Assembly: GCF_003843835.1 (NCBI RefSeq)
Contig: NZ_RKQL01000001.1
Span: 62,001 to 126,000 of the forward strand
DNA: 64,000 nt
Direction of reading: 5' to 3'
Source of the DNA: Tibeticola sediminis
Lineage (GTDB): Bacteria > Pseudomonadota > Gammaproteobacteria > Burkholderiales > Burkholderiaceae_C
Shown: in pieces, positions 11,008 to 19,402 of the stretch
Layout of the letters: every line of letters starts with the position of its first letter
How positions within the stretch are numbered: position 1 is the stretch's first letter
Notes under the pieces: generated by a model
Database searches by the model: none
Seen by the model: only the letters and a program-made list of their open reading frames with translations
Told to the model about the DNA's origin: nothing
Position numbers and translations under genes: made by a program

Positions 11008-11436
11008 TCAGAATGGCTTGACGACCACCAGCACCACCGCGATGAGTAGCAGGATCACCGGCACCTCGTTGAACCAGCGGAACCAGACATGGCTGCGCGT
11101 GTTGGCGCGCGCAGCGAACTTGCCCAAAAGCTTCCAGCAAGCATGGTGGTAGCCGAGCACGAGCGCCACCACGACGAGCTTGGCGTGCAGCCAGCCGTTC
11201 CCGGGCCCTTTGCCGATGCCGTAATACAGCCACAGCACCAGGCCCAGCACCACGGCCGGCACCATCAGCAGCGTGGTGAAACGCATGAGCTTGCGCGCCA
11301 TGAGCATGAGGCGCTCGTACTCGGCGACCGACTCGGGCGCGACCATGGCGAGGTTCACATAGATGCGCGGCAGGTAGAACAGGCCAGCGAACCAGCTGGC
11401 CACGAAGACGATGTGCAGGGCTTTGATCCAGAGCAT
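11008..11436 (-). CDS. hemJ: Protoporphyrinogen oxidase HemJ (CopD family)
   Basis: A 142-residue inner-membrane protein with four hydrophobic segments. It starts MLWIKALHIVFVASWFAGLF, the HemJ signature with the conserved histidine and tryptophan. HemJ oxidises protoporphyrinogen IX in the penultimate step of heme synthesis. A longer reading frame from 11532 would cross the small-RNA terminator and is rejected. The divergent neighbour is hemB, so two heme pathway genes flank one intergenic region. No clear Shine-Dalgarno is seen. Confidence 0.9.
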   Translation of the reverse strand: MLWIKALHIVFVASWFAGLFYLPRIYVNLAMVAPESVAEYERLMLMARKLMRFTTLLMVPAVVLGLVLWLYYGIGKGPGNGWLHAKLVVVALVLGYHHACWKLLGKFAARANTRSHVWFRWFNEVPVILLLIAVVLVVVKPF

Positions 11437-11483
11437 GGGAAGGAGTGTAGGACGCAGCCGGCGGCCCTGCGCGGGCTGCGGGC

Positions 11484-11510
11484 AAAAAAAACCCCGGCAC
11501 AGGGCCGGGG
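11484..11510 (-). terminator. Rho-independent terminator
   Basis: The stem CCCCGGC (11492-11498) / GCCGGGG (11504-11510) with loop ACAGG is followed on the minus strand by eight T residues (11491-11484). It lies upstream of hemJ and faces no annotated protein gene, which is the reason for proposing the small RNA. Confidence 0.85.
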
Positions 11511-11581
11511 AAGAAAGCCTTTTTGCTGTCACACATCAAGGCCCCGCTCAGGGAGGAAAAGCGGGGGGCGCCGAAACGCCC
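11484..11581 (-). ncRNA. Candidate small RNA (or terminated hemJ leader) with anti-SD loop
   Basis: A roughly 98-nt transcript is predicted from the promoter at 11588-11616 to a U8 terminator. On the minus strand it would fold into three hairpins: GGGCG/CGCCC near the 5' end; CCCCGCT/AGCGGGG (11537-11561 region) with loop UUUCCUCCCUG, which is complementary to Shine-Dalgarno sequences; and the terminator stem GGGGC-type hairpin at 11492-11510. A single-stranded linker lies between the second and third. This is the architecture of Hfq-type sRNAs. Because hemJ starts 48 nt further on, it may instead be an attenuated hemJ leader. Confidence 0.6.
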
Positions 11582-11587
11582 GGCCCA

Positions 11588-11616
11588 ACTGTAGCAAACT
11601 GCAACTCGGGATTCAA
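11588..11616 (-). promoter_or_regulatory. Candidate sigma70 promoter of the small RNA / hemJ
   Basis: On the minus strand -35 TTGAAT (11611-11616), a 17-nt spacer and -10 TACAGT (11588-11593). The predicted transcription start is near 11581, just before the first hairpin of the candidate sRNA. Confidence 0.6.
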
Positions 11617-11626
11617 GCGCCTGTAG

Positions 11627-12769
<1,143 letters not shown>

Positions 12770-12772
<3 letters not shown>

Positions 12773-12814
12773 TCGCTAAAAACGTCCAATTCCTGCCGGC
12801 AAAGGGCGAAAAAT
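12770..12814 (+). repeat. Diverged copy of the gene-start repeat, before the CorA-like gene
   Basis: It runs from the hemB stop codon to the start codon of the next gene. It keeps the skeleton ATcGC..TAAA..ACG...TT...GCCGG....GGC.AAAA of the repeat seen also at 46387, 61012 and 63162, and carries the AAGGG ribosome binding site of the downstream gene. Alignment is by eye with small gaps. Confidence 0.45.
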
Positions 12815-13946
12815 GTCGAATCCCGTCGCGCCCATCCGGGTTTTTTGGATCCGCGGACAGGGGCTGGAAGAGATCGAGCCTGCCCCCTCGAATTGGGCGA
12901 GCCCGCAGGAAGGCTTCCTATGGATCGGCTGCACCCGCAGCCACTTTTCCGAAGCCCATCCGACGCTGCTCCCCGCCCTCGAGCGGCTCACCGGCGCGGC
13001 GCTGCTGGACCTGCATGTGAGCGATTTGCTCAACGCACAGCTGGCTTCGCGCCACGATGAAACCAGCGACTACGACTTGCTGATTTTCCGCAGGCTGGGC
13101 CGAGGCACGAAACGCACGGACGCGGGCCGCATGGAGACCCTGCCCATGCGCGGCGGCCCGCCGATCCTGCAACGCATCGACACCGCGGCGGTCGGGTTTG
13201 CGGTGTTCGACCGGGTGCTATTGACCATACACCCCGACGACGGGGCGGTCCGCGACAGCTATGCGGCGCGTCTGCTGCCCGCTGCGCCGCGCGAAGCCGA
13301 CACCCGGTCCGCCGGCGCGCGCGGCGTGCCTGCGGACCCGCGGGATGCGACGCTGCGCATCATCAGCCAGATCGTCGACGACTATCTGGAACTGCGCGGT
13401 GAACTCAGCCGTCAGTTGGAGCATTGGCAAAACGAGCTGCTCCACCCGCGCTCCCGATTCTCGAATTGGTCGGCCTTGCTGCAGGCGCGCACGACCCTGC
13501 ATGAGCTGCAATCCTCGTGCGAGGACCAGCACAGCGCGGTCGATCGCTTTGCCGCGGGCTTCGAACACCGCTATGCCGACACGGCGGAGGACAGCCACCG
13601 TGTCGAGTTGCTGCGGGTGCGTGCCCACGACGTGCTCGAGCACATCGAGCGGGTGATGCGCCACGTCACGCGGCTGGAGCACAACATCGAAACCGCCGTG
13701 CAGATGCACTTCGCGGTCCAGGGGCACCGCACCAACGACATCATGCGCACGCTGACCGCCTTGACGGCCATCTTCCTGCCGCTGAACCTGATCACAGGGT
13801 TCTTCGGCATGAACTTCGAATTCATGCCCTTCATCCACAATCCGGCGGCGCTGGCATGGACCGCCGCCGGGATGGCCCTGGTGGCCGTCGGCACTGGGCT
13901 GTTCTTCTGGCGACGGCGTTATCTCGCGCAACTACCACCGCCGTAA
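12813..13946 (+). CDS. CorA-family magnesium/zinc transporter
   Basis: A 377-residue CorA/ZntB-type protein: a large soluble N-terminal domain with a long helical region (residues 185-300), then two C-terminal membrane helices. The defining GMN motif is in FFGMNFEFMP near residue 332 between the two helices. Family members form pentameric divalent-cation channels in the inner membrane. Mg2+ versus Zn2+ or Ni2+ cannot be decided from sequence. It starts 40 nt after hemB, with AAGGG as ribosome binding site. Confidence 0.88.
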   Translation: MSNPVAPIRVFWIRGQGLEEIEPAPSNWASPQEGFLWIGCTRSHFSEAHPTLLPALERLTGAALLDLHVSDLLNAQLASRHDETSDYDLLIFRRLGRGTKRTDAGRMETLPMRGGPPILQRIDTAAVGFAVFDRVLLTIHPDDGAVRDSYAARLLPAAPREADTRSAGARGVPADPRDATLRIISQIVDDYLELRGELSRQLEHWQNELLHPRSRFSNWSALLQARTTLHELQSSCEDQHSAVDRFAAGFEHRYADTAEDSHRVELLRVRAHDVLEHIERVMRHVTRLEHNIETAVQMHFAVQGHRTNDIMRTLTALTAIFLPLNLITGFFGMNFEFMPFIHNPAALAWTAAGMALVAVGTGLFFWRRRYLAQLPPP

Positions 13947-13990
13947 AAAGAATCGGCCTGGCATGCGCGCGAAACGCATGCCAGGCCGAT
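13945..13990 (-). terminator. Terminator of the DUF4148 gene
   Basis: A perfect 16-bp stem (13952-13967 with 13975-13990, loop CGCGAAA) is followed on the minus strand by TCTTTTT. The T-run overlaps the stop codon of the convergent CorA-like gene, so the two genes share this spot. On the plus strand no T-run follows, although the hairpin would still stabilise that mRNA's 3' end. Confidence 0.75.
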
Positions 13991-14010
13991 GGGGACCGCG
14001 CCCGAGCGAT

Positions 14011-14304
14011 TTACATCAGATCGCCAGCGGCAGGGCCGTGGCCGGCGCGCATCGCCGCGCGGGCGGCGGTACGCACTTCTTCGCGGCTCAGGTTCGAGGC
14101 CGGCGCCGAGACGACAACGCGGCTCGCGTCACCCGCGTCGATGGCGCTGACTTTGGCTTCAGCCTGAACCACGGCGCGCGAAACGCTCGAAGGCGTGAAG
14201 TCGGGCTGGGTGACCGGGAACTCGCCGGCGTAGGGTTGGCCGGCGAAGGCGGTAGCGGCAGCGGCGAACAAAGCGGTGGAAACGAGAACTTGACGTGCTT
14301 TCAT
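14011..14304 (-). CDS. DUF4148 domain-containing exported protein
   Basis: A 97-residue secreted protein with a Sec signal peptide (MKARQVLVSTALFAAAATAFA) and the DUF4148 core: a VTQPDF-like motif followed by SREEVRTAARAAMRAGH. DUF4148 proteins are abundant in Burkholderiales and have no assigned function. GGAG precedes the ATG, and its own terminator follows. A LysR regulator is divergently transcribed, so control by it is plausible. Confidence 0.8.
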   Translation of the reverse strand: MKARQVLVSTALFAAAATAFAGQPYAGEFPVTQPDFTPSSVSRAVVQAEAKVSAIDAGDASRVVVSAPASNLSREEVRTAARAAMRAGHGPAAGDLM

Positions 14305-14318
14305 GATGGACTCCTAGG

Positions 14319-14337
14319 TTGAACAACAATCGATCAA
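14319..14337. promoter_or_regulatory. Candidate LysR-type box in the DUF4148/lysR divergon
   Basis: TTGA-N11-TCAA, a dyad with the T-N11-A spacing typical of LysR-family operators, lies just upstream of the DUF4148 ribosome binding site. It may be the site of autoregulation or repression by the divergent regulator. Such dyads also occur by chance. Confidence 0.3.
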
Positions 14338-14430
14338 TCGACCGTGCGGTGATTGTGAGTCGAAGATGGCTCCATTGCGTCCCCAATAAACAGGGCGAAT
14401 CCGAAGCATGGTGTTCACGAAATTGAAACA

Positions 14431-15327
14431 ATGGACTCACTAGACCTGCTGCGCACCTTCCGCGAAGTCGCCCGGCGCGGCAGTTTTGCCGGGGCGGCGC
14501 GCACGCTCGACCTCTCCAAGGCGAACGTCAGCAAATACATCGCGGCACTCGAAGCGCAACTGGGCGTGCGGCTCTTCAACCGCAGCACCCGCAGCGTGAG
14601 CCTCACCGATGCCGGCGAACTGCTGCTCGAGCGTAGCGAGCCCCTGCTGGAGATGGTCGAGGCGACCCGCGCCGAGTTGCAGGAGCGCGCCCGCGCGCCT
14701 TCCGGGCGACTGCGCGTGGCCGCGCCCCACGGACTCGCGCGCACGCTGCTGCCGCCCCTGCTGGCGGAGTTTCTGCCGCGCTACCCCAAGGTTCACCTGA
14801 GCCTGGTGCTGAGCAACACGCCCGCGGACTTGATCGCCGAGGGCATCGACGTTGCGCTGCGGGTGGGCCGTATCGGCGACGACAACCTGATCGTGCGGCG
14901 GCTGCAGCGGGTGCCCTTCGTCGTCGCGGCGACGCCGGGCTTTTGGAAGCAGCATGGCTATCCCACGCACCCGGATCAGCTCGGCACGCTCGATGCGCTC
15001 ACGCTCACGCCGCTGCAAGGCGCCGCGCAATGGCGCTTCGAAGTCGAAGGGGAGCCGGTGAGCGTGCCGGTGCACAGCCGCATGGATGCGAGCGACACCG
15101 CGCCGCTCATCGCGATGGCCACGGCCGGCCTCGGCATGGTGTGGCTGCCCCAGGTGCTGGTTCAAGAGCAGATCGAGAGCGGCACGCTGCAGGCAGCGCT
15201 GTCGGACTATTCACCGCGCGACATCTGGCTCTATGCCGCCTACACGCAGCGGCGGCACAACAGCGCCGCGCTCAAGGCCTTTTTGCAGGTCATCGAGGCG
15301 CGGTGGCGCGAGCCCGACGCCCCCTGA
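14431..15327 (+). CDS. LysR family transcriptional regulator
   Basis: A 298-residue LysR-type regulator. The winged HTH is at residues 4-62 (FREVARRGSFAGAARTLDLS, then LGVRLFNRSTRSVSLTDAGE), and the periplasmic-binding-like effector domain spans about 90-290. It belongs to the CrgA/DsdC-like branch common in betaproteobacteria; no effector can be assigned. It is divergent from the DUF4148 gene, its most likely target apart from itself. Confidence 0.92.
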   Translation: MDSLDLLRTFREVARRGSFAGAARTLDLSKANVSKYIAALEAQLGVRLFNRSTRSVSLTDAGELLLERSEPLLEMVEATRAELQERARAPSGRLRVAAPHGLARTLLPPLLAEFLPRYPKVHLSLVLSNTPADLIAEGIDVALRVGRIGDDNLIVRRLQRVPFVVAATPGFWKQHGYPTHPDQLGTLDALTLTPLQGAAQWRFEVEGEPVSVPVHSRMDASDTAPLIAMATAGLGMVWLPQVLVQEQIESGTLQAALSDYSPRDIWLYAAYTQRRHNSAALKAFLQVIEARWREPDAP

Positions 15328-15402
15328 CCGAAGGGGCGGCATCAAGGCAACGCTGAAGCAGTTCCCGCGATGGCGCGCGAGGGACTGGTTCAGCCTTGCC
15401 CT

Positions 15403-15517
15403 ATTGATCCGGCCAGAATATGTTTGAACCTCGTTACCATGGCGAAGTCCGGGATCCAGACACGACGCCAAGCCAGGACCTGGCTACCGAGTTCAATCTT
15501 CACCTGGCCGGATCAAT
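15403..15517. repeat. Inverted-repeat unit C
   Basis: A 115-nt element with perfect 14-bp terminal inverted repeats ATTGATCCGGCCAG (15403-15416 and 15504-15517). The match extends outward with one mismatch into the flanking GCC(C/T)T. It contains no open reading frame and no resemblance to the cores of units A or G that I can see. Confidence 0.7.
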
Positions 15518-15519
15518 AA

Positions 15520-15680
15520 GGCAACGCTGAATAAGTTCCTGCGATGGCGCGCGCCCGGCCGCGGGATGGGATGCGAGGCGCAAACCGCAGCCATAGCCGA
15601 AGCTATGGCGAGGATTTGCAACGACGCAGACCGCCCGCAGCTGGGATGCGCGACGCGCGAGGGACTGGTTCAGCGTTGCC
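15520..15680. repeat. Palindromic repeat unit A with covarying central hairpin
   Basis: A 161-nt element with 12-bp terminal inverted repeats GGCAACGCTGAA. Its centre (15578-15623) forms the hairpin CCATAGC-CGAA-GCTATGG within a 46-nt block that recurs, in opposite orientation, at 50151-50196 with 40 of 46 bases identical. The right end directly adjoins, and appears to supply, the TAG stop codon of the dienelactone hydrolase gene. Confidence 0.8.
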
Positions 15681-16379
15681 CTAACCGACGTGCTGGGCGA
15701 AAAAGGCCAGGGTCCGCTCGCGCGCGAGCCGCGCCGCCGCCTCGTTCCAGGCCGCGCGGTGGTTGCAATTGAAGCCATGGTGCGCGGGGTACAAGTGCAC
15801 CTCGACTTCGGGGTGGCGCGCACGGAAGGCTTCGACGCTGGGCAGCGGAATCCACGGGTCCTGCTCGGCGAAGTGGGCCAGCACCGGCACCCGCGGCTGC
15901 CGCGCTGACTCGAGCTCGGAGGTGATGCCGCCGCCATAGTAGGGAACGGCCGCAGCCAGGCCCTGGAGCTCGCACGCGGCGCGCCAGGTCATGAGCCCGC
16001 CCCAGCAATAGCCGACGATGCCGACCTTGCCGCCGCTCTCGCGCGCCGCGTAGTCGATGGCGGCCTGGATGTCGCCCAGCGCGCCGGGCGGGGGCAGTTG
16101 CTCGACCGCCTGCATGACGGCAAAGCCCGCCTCCATGTCGGCAGGGCTGTACCCCAGCTCGACGCCGCGGCGCACGCGGTCGAACAGCGCCGGCGCCACG
16201 GCCAGATAGCCTTCGGCGGCATAGCCCTCGGTCACCTCGCGGATGTGGGCGTTGACGCCAAAGATTTCCTGGATGACCACGATGCCCCCGCGCGGCCGAC
16301 CCGCGGGACGCGCGACAAAGGCGGAGAGCCGAAAACCGTCGGCAGCGGTGAGCTCGGTGTGTGTACCCATAGCAGGACT
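15681..16379 (-). CDS. Dienelactone hydrolase family protein
   Basis: A 232-residue alpha/beta hydrolase of the dienelactone hydrolase family. The nucleophile cysteine is in GIVGYCWGG, the acid aspartate in FAEQDPWIP, the histidine in YPAHHGFNC. These enzymes open lactone rings such as carboxymethylenebutenolide, though many members have other ester substrates. The start MGTHTELTAADGF is preceded by GAGGAG 7 nt upstream; a much longer reading frame upstream lacks homology. The stop codon abuts repeat unit A. Confidence 0.92.
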   Translation of the reverse strand, partial: SPAMGTHTELTAADGFRLSAFVARPAGRPRGGIVVIQEIFGVNAHIREVTEGYAAEGYLAVAPALFDRVRRGVELGYSPADMEAGFAVMQAVEQLPPPGALGDIQAAIDYAARESGGKVGIVGYCWGGLMTWRAACELQGLAAAVPYYGGGITSELESARQPRVPVLAHFAEQDPWIPLPSVEAFRARHPEVEVHLYPAHHGFNCNHRAAWNEAAARLARERTLAFFAQHVG

Positions 16380-16535
16380 CCTCATCAAAAAAGTGAACGC
16401 ATGGCCGTGCGGCGACGCCCCGGCCCCGGGTGCGGTCGCCAAGCATCCCCGAGGCGACAGGCAAGCCGCGGCCGCCTTTGCTATTCTGGACCACACCGCC
16501 CGAAGCGGCTGCCTCACTCTCTCCGAAAGACCGCC

Positions 16536-17078
16536 ATGCATACCCCGGAACCGCCCGTCTCTGCCCCTGAAATCCGCTACTACTGGGAAGACCTCGAAGT
16601 CGGCAGCGTGATGGCGCTGGGCAGCGTGACGCCCACGCGCGAAGCCATCCTCGACTTTGCGCGGCAGTTCGATCCCCAGCCGTTTCACCTCGATGAAGAA
16701 GCCGCCCGCGCGTCGGTGTTCGGCGCGCTGTGCGCGAGCGGCTGGCACACCTGCGCGATGGCCATGCGGCTGATGGTGGACCACTTTCTGCGCTACGCCG
16801 CAAGCCAGGGCTCGCCGGGGCTGGAACACATCCGCTGGCTCAAGCCGGTTTACCCCGGCGACACGCTGCGGCTGCAAAGCCGGGTGATGGAGCGCAAGCC
16901 CATGCGCTCGCGGCCCGATGTCGGCCTGGTGCGCACGCAATGGGAGATGTTCAACCAGCGCGACGAGCCCGTGCTGCAGATGGACGGCTGGGGCATGTTC
17001 AAGCGGCGCACGCCGCAGGCCGCAGCCGACGCGCCAGCCCCGTCCGAAGGCGCGGCTGCCCCACAATCGGGGGCATGA
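16536..17078 (+). CDS. MaoC/hotdog-fold dehydratase-like protein
   Basis: A 180-residue single-hotdog protein of the MaoC family (enoyl-CoA hydratase-like). The hydratase motif region reads DFARQFDPQPFHLDEEAA, with Asp and His placed as in R-hydratases, and GALCASGWHTCAMAMRL forms the hotdog helix. The acyl substrate is unknown. The stop overlaps the marC start (ATGA), suggesting co-translation. It is divergent from the hydrolase. Confidence 0.85.
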   Translation: MHTPEPPVSAPEIRYYWEDLEVGSVMALGSVTPTREAILDFARQFDPQPFHLDEEAARASVFGALCASGWHTCAMAMRLMVDHFLRYAASQGSPGLEHIRWLKPVYPGDTLRLQSRVMERKPMRSRPDVGLVRTQWEMFNQRDEPVLQMDGWGMFKRRTPQAAADAPAPSEGAAAPQSGA

Positions 17079-17707
17079 ATCTCAAGCCGCTCATCACGCT
17101 GCTGGCCATCGTCAACCCGCTGGCCATCGTTCCGTTCTTCATCCATTACACCCAGGGTTTCGACCGCGTGCAGCGGCGGCGCACCATCATGGTGTCAGCC
17201 TTCAGCGCCTTCGTGGTGATCGCCGCGAGCGCCTTGCTGGGCCTGCAAATCCTCGACTTCTTCGGCATCACGCTGGCGAGCTTCCAGGTGGGGGGCAGTC
17301 TGCTGCTGCTCCTGAGCGCGATGAACATGCTCAACGCCCAGCCGGCCGAAGCCAAGGCGCAAACGCATGAGCTCGAAGACGGCGCCGAAAAGGCGGCCCA
17401 CGGCGCGAGCATCGCCGTCGTGCCGCTGACCATTCCGCTGCTTACCGGGCCGGCCACCATGTCGACGGTGGTGATCTACGCGCAGCAGGCGAAAAACTTC
17501 TGGCAACACATGGCGCTAGTGGGCTATGGCGTGGTCATCGCGCTGGCGGTGGCGCTGTCGTTCTCACTCGCGCAGCCGATCGCGCGGGTGCTCGGCAAAA
17601 CCGGCATCAACGTCATGACGCGGCTCATGGGCCTGATCCTCGCGGCGCTCGCGGTGGAGGTGATGGCCGACGGCCTGGGCAAACTGTTTCCGGGCTGGTT
17701 GCGCTGA
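17075..17707 (+). CDS. marC: MarC family integral membrane protein
   Basis: A 210-residue inner-membrane protein with six hydrophobic helices, starting MNLKPLITLLAIVNPLAIVPF, the MarC/UPF0056 signature. Despite the name, no role in multidrug resistance has been proven for the family. The ATG overlaps the preceding stop by 4 nt, which decides this start over an upstream in-frame alternative. Confidence 0.88.
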   Translation: MNLKPLITLLAIVNPLAIVPFFIHYTQGFDRVQRRRTIMVSAFSAFVVIAASALLGLQILDFFGITLASFQVGGSLLLLLSAMNMLNAQPAEAKAQTHELEDGAEKAAHGASIAVVPLTIPLLTGPATMSTVVIYAQQAKNFWQHMALVGYGVVIALAVALSFSLAQPIARVLGKTGINVMTRLMGLILAALAVEVMADGLGKLFPGWLR

Positions 17708-17748
17708 GCCGGAACCGAACACAACGCCGAACCGGCCCGGCACGGGCA

Positions 17749-18405
17749 TCAAGGCGCCACAGGGGCCTCGCGCAGCCACTGCGCGAGCGACTCGAGCGCG
17801 GCGTCGGTCGCGGCGGTGAGGGCTTGCACGCCGCCGGCCGCATCGGCGCTGGGCGCAGGCCGCTCGGCCTCAAACAGGCGCTGCGCCAGCAGCTTCGGGC
17901 GCGGCCCCGTGGTGTCGGTGAGGGTGGCGCGCAGGCGGACCACGCCGCGCGAGGCGGTGCCGGGGCCGGCAGGGGCGGCCGCAAAAACTTGGGAAAAGTC
18001 TTCGATCTGAACCCGCAACAGCCGCGGCGCGCTCGCCTCGCCCGGGGCGACGACCGGGCGGTCGAGCGCCAGTCGCTCGCGCAAGCGCACGCCGACGAGC
18101 TGCGCGGGTGTGGTGCTCCAGCGCGCCTGGGCGTAGGCGTGCAGCTCATAGGCTGCGGCGCCACCGTCATAGCGGTAGCGCATCGCGGTGGTCTCATACG
18201 CCGGCGCGGCGTCGGGCGTGGCCAGTGCCAGCGGCGGCTCGGCCTGGGGCTTGGCCGTCGCGGCCGCTCCGGTGGGACTAGGCCCAAGATCGAAGGTGCT
18301 CGGGCGCGGGGCCGGCCCGGGCAGGGCCGCACAGCCCACGAGCAGCAGAAAAATCCAGCCAAATCGCAGGATCGCCGGCATGAAATCGGGCTTAGATGCT
18401 CTCAT
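17749..18405 (-). CDS. ABC-type transport auxiliary lipoprotein (PqiC-like)
   Basis: A 218-residue lipoprotein with lipobox LLVGC followed by AALPGPAPRP, and an ABC_trans_aux/PqiC-like domain (FDLGP..., then YRYDGGAAAYELHAYAQARW). Such lipoproteins sit in the outer membrane and work with MCE proteins in lipid traffic. The start may be at 18381 (MPAILRFGWIF), which gives a shorter signal peptide. Last gene of the permease-ATPase-MCE operon. Confidence 0.85.
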   Translation of the reverse strand: MRASKPDFMPAILRFGWIFLLLVGCAALPGPAPRPSTFDLGPSPTGAAATAKPQAEPPLALATPDAAPAYETTAMRYRYDGGAAAYELHAYAQARWSTTPAQLVGVRLRERLALDRPVVAPGEASAPRLLRVQIEDFSQVFAAAPAGPGTASRGVVRLRATLTDTTGPRPKLLAQRLFEAERPAPSADAAGGVQALTAATDAALESLAQWLREAPVAP

Positions 18406-18442
18406 TTTTGAACTTTACTCGGTTCGGCGCTCAACCGCCAGA

Positions 18443-19399
18443 TTACGGATCACGCGGTGGCACGGCAGCGCCTGGCGGCGGGTAGCCGGGCTCACCCGGG
18501 CCGGGGGGCGGCGGCGCCGTACCCCAGACGAGGGCCTGTGGGTTGTCGGTCAGTGCGGTTGCAGCCCGCGCAAACGCGCGCGCGGCGCGTTCGGCCTCGG
18601 CACCGCTGCGGTGCAACTGGGGCAGGGTTTCTGCTTGGAGCGTCTGCGCGCTCGAAGCCAGGGCCTCGGCACCGCGCCCGATCTGCTCGACCGGGCCGCC
18701 GGGCGCCGTCAAACGATCGACCGCACCGCGCACCTGGGCAACGGCCTGGCGGGTTTCGTCGAGCGTGAGGCGCAAGGACTGCAGGCTCTCGCTGCCCGCG
18801 CGGGCCAGCGGCGGGACTTCACGCTGCAGGCCGAGCGCGAGTTGCTGCACCCCTTGGGCGGCTGCGCCGGCGTTTTCGACCGCACGGATCAGGACTTGCT
18901 GGTTTTGCGGTGCCAGCAAAGCGTTGAGCCGGGTCGCCGCTTCCTGGAGCTGCCCGAGCAGGCGCTGGCCTTCGTCGAGGACCTGCCCGACCGGTCCGGG
19001 GCGCAGCGGGATGCGCGGCGGCCCGTCCTCGGAGGTCAGCGGCTCTTGGGACGTTCCATCATCGTTGAGCGCGATGTGGGCAATGCCCGTCACGCCCTGG
19101 TAGCCCAGCGTGGCCCAGGTCGAGCGGGTAATCGGTGTGCCGGCATCGACGCTGATGCGCACGAGCACGTTGCCCGGCACTTTGGGATCGAACGCGATGG
19201 CGGTGACTTTCCCCACAGGAACGCCCTTGAGCCGCACGGCCGCCTGCACGTTGAGGCCGGTCACGGGGTTGGGTGAGCTGATCTCATAGACCCTCTGCAG
19301 CCCACCATCGCGGGTGAGCCACCAGGCCATGGCGCCCAAAAGCAGCGTCAACAACAGGACGAAGGCACCGGCAGCGAGGGCGTGGGCTTTGTTTTCCAT
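18443..19399 (-). CDS. MCE (MlaD-like) family protein
   Basis: A 318-residue protein anchored by one N-terminal membrane helix (FVLLLTLLLGAMAWWL, residues 17-32) followed by an MCE domain at about 38-118 (NPVTGLNVQAAVRLKGVPVG) and a long helical tail (150-290) ending in a proline-rich stretch. MCE proteins form hexameric periplasmic rings that pass phospholipids between membranes. The stop/start gap to the ATPase gene is 3 nt. Confidence 0.92.
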   Translation of the reverse strand: MENKAHALAAGAFVLLLTLLLGAMAWWLTRDGGLQRVYEISSPNPVTGLNVQAAVRLKGVPVGKVTAIAFDPKVPGNVLVRISVDAGTPITRSTWATLGYQGVTGIAHIALNDDGTSQEPLTSEDGPPRIPLRPGPVGQVLDEGQRLLGQLQEAATRLNALLAPQNQQVLIRAVENAGAAAQGVQQLALGLQREVPPLARAGSESLQSLRLTLDETRQAVAQVRGAVDRLTAPGGPVEQIGRGAEALASSAQTLQAETLPQLHRSGAEAERAARAFARAATALTDNPQALVWGTAPPPPGPGEPGYPPPGAAVPPRDP

Positions 19400-19402
19400 G
19401 GG

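Larger units (their letters stand above)
15328..15680. repeat. Nest of palindromic repeats between convergent genes
   Basis: This 353-nt gene-free stretch between lysR and the hydrolase holds three inverted-repeat units side by side. Unit B (15346-15400) and unit A (15520-15680) both begin GGCAACGCTGAA and end TTCAGC(C/G)TTGCC. B equals A with about 106 internal bases deleted across GCGCGCG. Unit C (15403-15517) lies between them, bounded by ATTGATCCGGCCAG and its perfect complement. No coding capacity is credible here. Confidence 0.85.

Noticed and set aside
15328-15680. Possible CRISPR array or integron attC cluster.
   Set aside because: The units are inverted repeats of unequal size without regular spacers, cas genes or an integrase.
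18402-18420. Shared TGCTCTCATTTTTG near 18404 and 27027.
   Set aside because: A 14-base match in AT-rich gene-flanking DNA; it may be a lineage-specific repeat, but two short copies are too little to call.
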